From Lactifluus volemus (Eukaryota > Basidiomycota > Agaricomycetes > Russulales > Russulaceae), in assembly GCA_022376515.1 (NCBI GenBank), contig WTXI01000626.1, positions 1 through 10,367 on the forward strand: a stretch of DNA of 10,367 nt, read 5' to 3'. Both the position numbers and the translations under genes were made by a program. The notes under the pieces are model-generated. The model saw only the letters and a list, made by a program, of their open reading frames with translations, did not search any database and was not told where the DNA came from. Shown one piece after another: positions 1-5,914 of this stretch; position 1 is the first letter of the stretch, and each line of letters starts with the position of its first letter.

Positions 1-252
1 CCCACGCAATAGAATACCACTGGTTGTTGAAAATTCAATAGTCTGTGACGCTCCGTCAGGAGCGTTGATTCGATAAGAGTTCTTCTTGGGGTTCTCAGGG
101 TCGTTGTGCCAATATGCACTTCCAACTATATGCGGGGCGAGGTCTGGGGCGGTGCGAGTGGTGACGAGGGTCCAATACCCTGGCTGTTCGGTCCAACCAA
201 CTGTTATCGACGCCGTTCTGTCTGTTTCTGGCACACACTCCTTCCTAGACTC
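1..252 (-). CDS. Partial open frame, 84 codons, internal region of element A (unknown product)
   Basis: Reading leftward from 252, all 84 codons to the window edge are open, and a TAA at 255-253 precedes them. There is no ATG, so this is either an exon (a C/T-rich stretch and AG dinucleotides lie just upstream), the product of a frameshift, or a fragment. The composition looks like real protein: mixed hydrophilic and aromatic residues, with short runs such as GYWTLVTTRTAPDL, SAYWHNDPENP and NSYRINAPDGA. I do not recognise the family. It lies downstream of the proposed minus-strand LTR at 440-1138, so an element-encoded protein (gag-like) is the simplest inference. A host gene fragment is possible. 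Confidence 0.4.
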
Positions 253-439
253 TTAGGAGGAGTGGGGAAGGGAGCTTCAGCTTATGTCACGGTTCACAGG
301 GACCGTGGCTCGAAGTGAGCTTCAGTAGTGATTAAAGAACGCGCAGGCAAGTTCCTGTGAAGGATAGACTTGACTGTGCGAACTCTCGGTTCTGTATCGC
401 GTGGGACGGGTAGTACGGGCCGGCGCACGCGATGGTCGG
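253..439. other. Leader-like stretch of element A, no gene seen
   Basis: This is the sequence between the proposed LTR end and the open frame at 252-1. No convincing start codon context and no standard tRNA primer-binding site were found after the LTR end. It includes most of a bulged hairpin (236-264) that overlaps the beginning of the open frame. Confidence 0.3.
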
Positions 440-815
440 AGTTACCGTTCCCAAAGAGGATAGACGGTGGCAGATGGATGAAAGACGATCTGTAGTTCAA
501 CCGCAATGCGGGCGCGAGTGTAATTGGAATGCAATGCTCGCCTTCCAAGGACACTCGTGGAGGTTGAACTAAGGTTCGGCGGACGCGGGGTGAGAAGTGG
601 GGACTACTTCTCACAACGCGTTCGTATTAGGGTTCAGGCGTCTGGGACTTGTTTCACGGAAATGGAACAAGTTCACAGATGTCTGATCGTGGCGCGAAGT
701 ACCTAGATCAAGGTACGAAGAGGGGATGCACAAGAAGAGAGGGAGATTGAGTGTCAAGCAACAACTGTGATTCTCGACGAAGCTGAAGCTGGGGCTTTAG
801 CTCGTCCATAGGGCC

Positions 816-824
816 CTATTTATG
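816..824 (-). promoter_or_regulatory. TATA-like box of LTR A
   Basis: The minus strand reads CATAAATAG, close to a TATA consensus, downstream of the bZIP-site array and upstream of the pyrimidine-rich R/U5-like stretch. It would drive leftward transcription into the internal region. The call rests on motif and position only. Confidence 0.4.
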
Positions 825-896
825 CGTACAAGGGCCAGCCAACTATCCTACAAAGGTCACAGTACAGTAGCGAAGTCAAGACATTGACTAAGGACC

Positions 897-993
897 TGAG
901 TCAGTTCTGATGACTCAAGAACTGACTCAGTGCGTCTGACTCAAGATCTGAGTCAAGAAACGCTGACTCAAGATTTGAGTCATTCCTGAGTCA
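897..993. promoter_or_regulatory. Array of eight TGA(C/G)TCA (Gcn4/AP-1-type) sites
   Basis: Perfect heptamers start at 897, 911, 923, 937, 949, 964, 976 and 987. TGACTCA and TGAGTCA are the same double-stranded site. Start-to-start spacings are 14, 12, 14, 12, 15, 12 and 11 bp. This motif is the established binding site of fungal bZIP activators of the Gcn4/CPC1 class and of AP-1. The array lies about 75-175 bp upstream of a minus-strand TATA-like box at 816-824, where a U3 enhancer would sit. Binding itself is inferred. The sites also form inverted repeats with each other, so a DNA- or RNA-structure role is an alternative. Confidence 0.75.
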
Positions 994-1136
994 AATACAC
1001 GTCCAAAATGGTGATGCACAGCCCCTAGAAGCGAACAGAAGGGGCTGGCCAAGGAAAGGGATCCTAGGTCACAACACAAGTCGAAAAATAGACGGAAAAT
1101 AGTAAGAAATGGGCCGGACGGCCCGCATAACCGTAA

Positions 1137-2192
1137 CACGAACAGCCTCCACCGGAACTTGTAGACGGAGAAGAGGAGTACGAAGTGGAAGCTGTTCTAG
1201 GGTCCAGACGTATCGGACCAAAGAACAAGACCAAACTCCAATATCTCCTAAAGTGGAAAGGCTATTCCGCCGCACACAACACATGGGAACCAGCTGAGAA
1301 TGTTGACGCTCCAGAACTACTCACAGCCTTTTACAAAGCCCAACCAAAAGCTATAAGAACCCTCTTGCTTCAGCAAGAAACGACATCACCAACTTTTATC
1401 CCCACCACTACAGCTACCACCACCACACCACCTTTACCAAACTCCCTCACAATTCGCTATATGCAACATGTCCCAGCCCAATATGACCTACCCGCACCAC
1501 GTCCCATCCGCCCAGTCCACCCGTCGTCCCTTATCTACCAATCATCGTTCGGCCTCTCCACCGTTTATCCCAGTGAACTATACACGGCGTCAGAGAAACC
1601 GATCCCCGACCCCCGTTCTCCCACCTTATACCCGCGAATCACGCCGCTCGACGACGCCCTTAGAGAATCGCTCTTCCAGGCCTGTGAATTCGCAGCATGG
1701 GCCATACAGCAACCCAAACCGACGAGTTCGCTTTGGGACTACCTCACACCTACCTCCGACCACCCGCGGACCCCACTCCCCGTCCTCGCATCACCAACGT
1801 GGCACGAGGACCTCCCCGATTTTGGTGGACTCCCGCGGAGCGACGCCGCCCCCTCCCCGCCAAACAACCAACTACCCTCCTTACCAAGCTCACCGGCCTC
1901 TAACGTCCGCGACTCGCCCGCCTCATCTGTCTCCCCTATCCAGGACGACGAACTCGGATGGGCATTTAATAATGACGGCAACATTGACGACGACGAGTGG
2001 CCAAGGAGTTCAATTCATGACAGCACGCATTCCCTTCACTGCAAGACTTGCATGGAACGGTCGTCAATAGTAGCAGTGGAACCGCCGCTGATAGCGCCGC
2101 AGCCAGGGTCACGCACACACCCTATTGTGGTCGATGCAAGCGACGAAACCCGGGCACCTCTACGTCGAGTGCCCCCTCCACGACTGGTGTGA
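1137..2192 (+). pseudogene. Ty3/gypsy (chromovirus) Pol C-terminus: integrase end, chromodomain, proline-rich tail; 5'-truncated
   Basis: The frame opens with a PPPELVDGEEEYEVEAVL stretch, the usual junction between integrase and chromodomain in fungal chromoviruses. The chromodomain (about 1179-1345) carries LLKWKGY and NTWEP. The three aromatic cage positions are filled: Tyr of EYEV, then Trp and Tyr of WKGY, so methyl-lysine histone binding could have been intact. About 280 residues follow, rich in Pro and Ser with an acidic patch near the end, then TGA at 2190-2192. Upstream in frame are stops (TAA at 1134) in unrelated sequence, because element A inserted there, so integrase, RT and protease are missing. 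The family's role is integration targeted to heterochromatin. An alternative frame from ATG 1468 overlaps most of the tail, so how much of the tail is truly translated is uncertain. Confidence 0.75.
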
Positions 2193-2445
2193 GTGGTGCA
2201 CTGACTACGGCCATCCAGGCCCTTCGTGTCATGAACCCCACCAGCAATGCAAGTTCGGAGACTCTTGTAGAGTCCCCTTAGAACACCCTCATTGGCACTG
2301 GTCGTGCCCCTACACTGACGACAAGAAGGCTTACCTTTGGTATGGCCACGGTGTCGATCGCTCCACGTCTGGCTGGATCAACGCGGAGATGAGTGACTGG
2401 ACTATGCTGCTGACCGTGAATAAACGCAGGTGGACTGCGCCTTAG
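1468..2445 (+). pseudogene. Overlapping downstream open frame ending in tandem CCHC zinc knuckles, frameshifted
   Basis: In the +1 frame relative to the chromodomain, an ATG at 1468 (context caacATGtcc) opens 200 codons of Pro/Arg/Ser-rich basic sequence, stopped by two TAGs at 2068-2073. The next frame (2048 to about 2150) supplies CGRC, and the original frame resumes by 2155 with the matching His and Cys, giving C-x2-C-x6-H-x4-C (2126-2172). A second knuckle, CEWCTDYGHPGPSC (2188-2229), is exactly C-x2-C-x4-H-x4-C. A Cys/His/Trp-rich end follows, stopping at 2445 just before the purine tract. Zinc knuckles of this type bind nucleic acid in Gag proteins, but here they sit after the chromodomain. 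Two compensating indels would explain the frame path. A third ORF, a displaced gag or a captured fragment are all possible. Confidence 0.5.
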
Positions 2446-2447
2446 AC

Positions 2448-2456
2448 GGGGGATGG
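2448..2456 (+). other. Polypurine tract upstream of LTR B
   Basis: GGGGGATGG directly precedes TGTTATGG, the LTR start, and directly follows the TAG at 2443-2445. This is the position expected for the plus-strand priming site of a gypsy element. The tract is short and contains one T. Confidence 0.5.
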
Positions 2457-2697
2457 TGTTATGGACTGACACGTGCCTGCTGACTCATACTATACATTTT
2501 TCGGACTGATGACTCACTTCTGCTGACTCCCTTGCTTATGTGAATGGACTGCCGATCACTTTGTTTCAGATCGCCTACTTATTTCTCTCACGACACAGCC
2601 TTACACAGCACCGTACAGCCTCAAGCAACAGCCACATGCACAGGATGACTCGCTGATTCCTGAAACATGTTTCAAACACTGAAAGCTGTACGAAGGT

Positions 2698-3000
2698 CAC
2701 AGCCCCTACGGCTGTGTATATAGCCTCGTTCTTCTGTATATAAACCCTGTACTTTCTGCCCTAGAGACCTTAAGTCTCAGTTTTGTTTCGCAATCCAAGT
2801 CTTCTATCTATTAGAACCTTGCTTGCCTAGAAGCATCAGACCTGAGAGAACCCTCTTGACATCACACTCTTCGACTTCTTGACACTTTGGTCTTATCCCT
2901 AAGCCCAAAGCCCTTGACCTCTGAAACGCTCTTGACTTAGTCGTTTACTAAGTCTCGTCTTTATCGAACCTTTGATCTTGACTTGCACGTCTTGCAAGTC
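2698..3000 (+). repeat. Series of short perfect hairpins with 5-nt loops in LTR B
   Basis: Four perfect inverted repeats all have a 5-nt spacer. They are CACAGCC/GGCTGTG (2698-2716), GAGAC/GTCTC (2764-2778), GACTTAGT/ACTAAGTC (2934-2954) and GACTTGCA/TGCAAGTC (2980-3000). A weaker GTAC/GTAC pair with 5 nt between follows near 3025-3037. The first lies just before the TATA box, and the rest are in the transcribed part. Function is unknown. Confidence 0.55.
2737..2744 (+). promoter_or_regulatory. TATA box of LTR B
   Basis: TATATAAA is a full consensus match, about 280 bp into the LTR, with the activator-like sites upstream and a pyrimidine-rich transcribed region downstream. It would start rightward transcription, which as a 3' LTR promoter would read out into the unit at 3063-4249. 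Confidence 0.55.
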
Positions 3001-3010
3001 CAGTTCTTGA

Positions 3011-3487
3011 CTTCACGAACGAACGTACACTTCGTACAAAGGTCCCACTTGGAACCTTAACACAGGACCATGGCTCACGCTCGAGCCCCTGTCAAGACCG
3101 CAGGACGAGGCTGGCCCTTCCATTTCTCATGAATTTTTACCTCCCCAGGTTTTCACCGAGACTCCCATTTCTCAGCCCTCTCAAACGCCCGCCTTGGATA
3201 CTTTGGCCGGCGGGGCAGAGCCCTCCCTCGAACCTCGCTACTTTCCCCCCGGAAAAAGCTTGCAAAGAAGAAGGCACTTTCTGGGGATGCCGAACTCTCC
3301 GTTTTTCGACATCCTCAACACCTTTCGTCGTCGTTGGTTCCTCTCAGTGGACAACCTCAGGGCCAAGGCCCTCTCAGCTCAAAAGGCCGAGGACGGAAAA
3401 ATTTTCTGGGTTGAGTTCGCTCCCCAATTCCATGCTCACCTGGTCAAGTGCGCTGTCGCGCTTGTGCCTCGCCCATCGATAAGGTGA
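3011..3487 (+). pseudogene. Degenerate open frame crossing the LTR B end, unknown product
   Basis: This frame is open from 3011, inside the LTR, to a TGA at 3485-3487. The part after about 3110 looks protein-like, with short runs such as FFDILNTFRRRWFLS and GKIFWVEFAPQFHAHLVK. There is no ATG near the start; internal ATGs at about 3289 and 3431 are late. The frame overlaps and appears to continue, after a one-base shift near 3450-3487, into the basic frame ending at 4134. I do not recognise the family. A separate 20-codon ATG frame (3070-3132) begins 7 bp after the LTR and may be fortuitous. Confidence 0.35.
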
Positions 3488-4134
3488 AAAAGGTGATGTT
3501 CGGATATATCTTAGAGCTTCTTAACGGGGAAGGCCCGCAAACCTTCTTTGAACTCTCAAAAGGCCAGCAGAGAGCTACGCAGGCCCAAAAGGAGAAGAGG
3601 CGACTCTCACGGAAAAGGAACCGCGCATCGAGGCGAGATCGCCGAAAAGCGGCCGAAGAGGCTGTTAACGGCAGACCACAACGGCAATGCCCGACCTGCA
3701 GACGTAAGTTCGCGTCCCGCAAAGCCGCGAAGCGACACCGATGCCCTATTTCCATGGAGGAGAGCGGAAAGAGTGGGGACGCGAAGGGCAAGGGTAAAAC
3801 CGCCCCCCGCACAAGGCTGGACAAGCCAGGCCCCCCAAACCTCCCACCGCACCCTCCAACACGGTCACTCCATTGGCACCACTGCCTGCAAACTGCGAAG
3901 ACGCTCAAGACTAAAGCTCCGAAGAAAAAGAAGAAGCAAAACGCCTGCAAGAGGCCGAACACTCCATCCAGCGCTTTCGAGTGGCATCATCCGGTCTCGC
4001 CCCATCCCGCACTAACGGTCAGAGAGTTTGCGTCCGACCAGCGTTACGAGGGTACTTCCGACCGACGCTCAACTCGGCTCAACACCGACGAGAAGCGGAG
4101 GACTAGGAGAGGGCTAATGGACTCAGTAACGTGA
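3448..4134 (+). pseudogene. Basic protein with C2HC finger-like motif (retroposed unit), unknown function
   Basis: The frame has an ATG at 3496 and a TGA at 4132-4134, giving about 212 residues from that ATG. It starts with a short hydrophobic helix (MFGYILELL), then a strongly basic Arg/Lys/Glu stretch that could form a helix. CPTCRRKFASRKAAKRHRC (about 3690-3745) follows: C-x2-C-x12-H-x-C, like a C2H2 finger whose last His spacing is altered. Pro-rich and Lys-rich segments follow. Basic, nucleic-acid-binding character is inferred from composition. The 85-bp 3' UTR, AATAAA and genomic poly(A) show that the copy came through an RNA intermediate. It may be ORF1 of a non-LTR element or a retrocopy of a host gene. 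Confidence 0.4.
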
Positions 4135-4204
4135 CAGGACTTGAGTAGTGGTACTGTCAGGACTTGAACGCGGTATATAGGATATTTGTAACCTGAACCC
4201 GCTT

Positions 4205-4218
4205 AATAAAAGTTATTC

Positions 4219-4249
<31 letters not shown>
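4205..4249 (+). terminator. Polyadenylation signal and 30-A tail
   Basis: AATAAA at 4205-4210, nine intervening bases, then uninterrupted A from 4220 to 4249. Confidence 0.75.
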
Positions 4250-4250
<1 letters not shown>

Positions 4251-4480
4251 GGGGCAAAAATGATGCCCTTACAACTGAATTCGACACTGTTATATACCTG
4301 TCCATAGTAGCTAATAATATAGCTACTAATTGCTATAATATAACGTGAAACGAGAGAAAACGAGTGCGAAATATCGGAGGCGTCACGAGCGGCGCGCTCG
4401 ATCCTCGAATGAGGCTGCGCCCTCTTGAAACACGCGAGGGGCCTCGGAAACTAATACTAGAGCTAATAAAAAAGATAGTA
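4250..4480. other. AT-rich stretch without a gene, one perfect inverted repeat
   Basis: No credible coding frame is seen. The stems TAGTAGCTA (4305-4313) and TAGCTACTA (4320-4328) are perfect complements separated by ATAATA. Immediately after the poly(A) tail, GGGCA and TGCCC form a small hairpin. The stretch may be the 3' untranslated end of the minus-strand LINE-like remnant or old target DNA. Confidence 0.35.
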
Positions 4481-4564
4481 GGTCAGTTTGAAACATGAAA
4501 GGTATGGTATAACGGTCTGGACGTCCACCCCCAACGGGGAGTGGGCGCGATCCATCCCGGGTCG

Positions 4565-5276
4565 CCCTCAGGCTGCCGGCTGCGGTGGCATCGCCTTCCT
4601 CGGGCTCCTCTGGCCTCCCGCGGCCATAACCTCCTCGCCCTCCAACTCCTCTTCAATCGGAGCTGCAAACCAACAGTGAAAGTGTGGGTGTGAAGGGGAC
4701 ATCGTTGCAGGGGCAAAAGGTGTTGTCGCCTGCTAGTGGCCAGAACTGGTCGCTGTAGTCTGCGAAGAAGGCGTGTTGACTGAGGATTTGCAGCCTGGAC
4801 GTGAAGAGATGTCTGTTTTTGTGGGAGAGTAACCCCCGCACAAATGGTGGAGGTTGGTTAGTCGGGGTGCTAGGGCAGGCGCGCCAGGCCTTGTGGCCCG
4901 GCGTGCGAGGGAGTTTCTCCAGAGGCAAGCTCCTTCCCCCATAAGTGAAAAGCGAGGTTAGAGGGGGGAACTGGGGGTTCGACCACCAAAATAGGTTGCA
5001 ATCCCCTAAGGAGGCAATCCAGTTCCTCCGACCCAGGGACACAAGCCCAAGACTCCTTGAAGAGCTGTAACTCAACGGCGCGCGCTGGGGAGGGGTCCAA
5101 AAGGAAGAAAGAGAAGACATAAAGTAGGAGGCAAAAGAAAGGAAAGGGGACTTAACGGAAGTGTTCAGAAGGCAAGGTAGCGCCAATTTGTTCGGTAGGA
5201 GAGATAGAGAAAGCCCCCCGAAGGGAGTGAGAGGAAAAAATTGAGGCCCTGTGAAAGGGCCTTGAGGAGTGACCAT
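4565..5276 (-). pseudogene. Possible non-LTR (LINE) retrotransposon C-terminal remnant, frameshifted
   Basis: On the minus strand, one frame (5276-4653) ends with RLQILSQHAFFADYSDQFWP followed about seven residues later by CPCND. A +1 shift after CPCND continues with SHPHFHCWFAAPIEEE and about 25 more residues to a stop near 4568. The layout, basic-aromatic helix then C-P-C then H..H-C, resembles the Cys/His knuckle after the RT/RNase H part of fungal Tad-like LINEs. No RT motif is visible upstream. The strand is pyrimidine-rich, which by itself favours long stop-free runs of Ser, Pro, Leu and Phe, so much of the upstream frame could be chance. Confidence 0.35.
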
Positions 5277-5639
5277 CGACGGTCCGTGTCCACCGACACC
5301 CTCGACTGCAGCAACCTCTCTCCACTGTAAAGTAAGAATGCATGTCCGTAAGAGTCAGGGGTGGGGATAGGAAGGGTTCTAATATAAAGGCAATGAGCAA
5401 GAGGAGGGGGTTTAGTGATGAGGGAGTGAGTGAGAGAGTGTACCTCCTTAGGGGAGGAAGTGTAGGAAGTGAAGCCCTGGTGTGACCAGGGGGACGAGTA
5501 AGGTGGGGAAGGGTAAGAGAAAGGAAAGAGCGGGGGGGTTCTGGATTTGACTAGAGACCAAAGGTTCGTAAGGGGAAGGAAGGTGGGGCGCCATCGTGAG
5601 ATGGGGTTGGACCAGACCGACATGAGCATAGGGGAGGAT
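4700..5639. other. Strongly purine-biased plus strand, no intact gene
   Basis: The plus strand is markedly G/A-rich; for example, 52 of 60 bases at 5101-5160 are purines. Several overlapping minus-strand frames are open in all three phases, which fits compositional bias better than a conserved gene. The block ends in an 18-A run. Confidence 0.4.
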
Positions 5640-5657
5640 AAAAAAAAAAAAAAAAAA
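5640..5657 (+). repeat. A18 tract
   Basis: Eighteen As lie at the right edge of the purine-rich block. No AATAAA is found just upstream. It could be the tail of a second retroposed copy oriented like the one ending at 4249, or a simple repeat grown by slippage. Confidence 0.5.
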
Positions 5658-5914
5658 CCAGGTTCATCCGAGATTCTGAGAAGAGTTCAACTTTTGGGAA
5701 ATGGCCTAAGTTCTCCGTCGAAAGCCAGTAAAATGAAAACAAGCATTTAACCGCTTTACGAGTTCCGTGGGTTTTACCTCAATTACCCAAGTGCTAGTGC
5801 CACCTGACCTAATATTGAAAAGACGACTCTACTAGCCATACCTTAGACAGACTCACTGGCACTAACTGAATTCGAAGGATACACTAACCAGAGTTTGCGT
5901 ATATACATGTGACT
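5658..5914. other. Intergenic sequence / 3' UTR of the NLR gene
   Basis: No coding frame is seen. Transcription of the minus-strand gene should end here. AATATTA near 5810 (minus strand) is only a weak candidate polyadenylation element. Confidence 0.4.

Larger units (their letters stand above)
1..1138 (-). mobile_element. LTR retrotransposon (element A), 5' part, running off the left edge
   Basis: Read on the minus strand, the element starts TGTTACGG at 1138. That is the start expected of a fungal gypsy-type LTR, and the similar LTR of element B starts TGTTATGG. It then shows a U3-like stretch with an activator-site array, a TATA-like CATAAATAGG near 816-824, a hairpin-rich R/U5, and internal sequence with an open frame. 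The right edge falls exactly where the integrase-chromodomain frame of element B is broken, which defines the insertion point. Only one LTR is in view, so completeness, superfamily and target-site duplication cannot be tested here. Bases 1139-1143 (cgaac) are the candidate duplication on this side. Confidence 0.5.
440..1138 (-). repeat. Proposed LTR of element A (about 699 bp)
   Basis: The minus-strand start is TGTTACGG at 1138-1131. The proposed end is CGGTAACT at 447-440, which pairs imperfectly (6 of 8) with the start. That end also resembles the end of LTR B: TTGGGAACGGTAACT here and TTGGAACCTTAACA there, each followed within a few bases by GACCAT. Inside are the TGASTCA array (897-993), a TATA-like box (about 816-824) and short inverted repeats: GTACCT/AGGTAC at 699-716, ACTTGTT/AACAAGT at 647-672 and GTGAGAAGT/ACTTCTCAC at 590-614. 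The right end is well supported by the disrupted reading frame of element B. The left end is tentative because no second LTR copy is visible. Confidence 0.45.
1139..3062 (+). mobile_element. 3' part of a Ty3/gypsy chromovirus (element B)
   Basis: The order chromodomain, proline-rich tail, zinc-knuckle frame, purine tract, LTR is the 3' end of a gypsy element, with an unusual extra coding segment between chromodomain and LTR. The left limit is the insertion point of element A, so the rest of pol may continue beyond element A, outside the window. The right limit is the LTR end at 3062. Confidence 0.65.
2457..3062 (+). repeat. LTR B, 606 bp, 3' LTR of element B
   Basis: The boundaries are TGTTATGG (2457-2464) and CCTTAACA (3055-3062), which match as inverted termini at 7 of 8 bases. 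U3 contains TGACTCA at 2481 and 2510 and one-off versions at 2524 and 2646, plus a perfect 14-bp palindrome, TGAAACATGTTTCA (2661-2674). A TATATAAA box is at 2737-2744. The R/U5 part is pyrimidine-rich and contains serial short hairpins. No second copy is in view to confirm the ends, but terminal repeats, purine tract, TATA box and the upstream coding region agree. Confidence 0.65.
3063..4249 (+). mobile_element. Retroposed unit with 3' poly(A) tail; 5' limit uncertain
   Basis: The 3' end is clear: stop codon at 4132, direct repeats of CAGGACTTGA (4135-4144 and 4158-4167), AATAAA at 4205-4210, then 30 As (4220-4249). A tail of that length encoded in genomic DNA 10 nt after a polyadenylation signal is the signature of reverse transcription of a processed transcript. 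The 5' boundary is not visible. The coding frames abut the LTR end, and no target-site duplication of the sequence after the tail (cggggcaaaaatg) was found upstream. Confidence 0.55.

Noticed and set aside
106..318. Plus-strand frame of 70 codons
   Set aside because: It is antisense to the better-supported minus frame at 252-1 and not protein-like.
294..614. Minus-strand frame of 106 codons inside the proposed LTR A
   Set aside because: Composition is Arg/Pro/Ser-rich and nondescript, it lies within hairpin-rich R/U5 sequence, and nothing recognisable is present.
3070..3132. 20-codon ATG frame just after LTR B, as a gag start
   Set aside because: It is short, with no primer-binding site between it and the LTR; the start may be fortuitous.
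3444..3962. Minus-strand frame of 172 codons
   Set aside because: It is antisense to the basic Arg/Lys-rich frame; the Phe/Leu/Cys-rich translation is the complement of AAG/AAA/GAG-rich codons.
4273..5875. Direct repeat AACTGAATTCGA at 4273-4284 and 5864-5875 as a target-site duplication
   Set aside because: A few 12-base matches are expected by chance in 10 kb, and the copies do not sit at element ends I can define.
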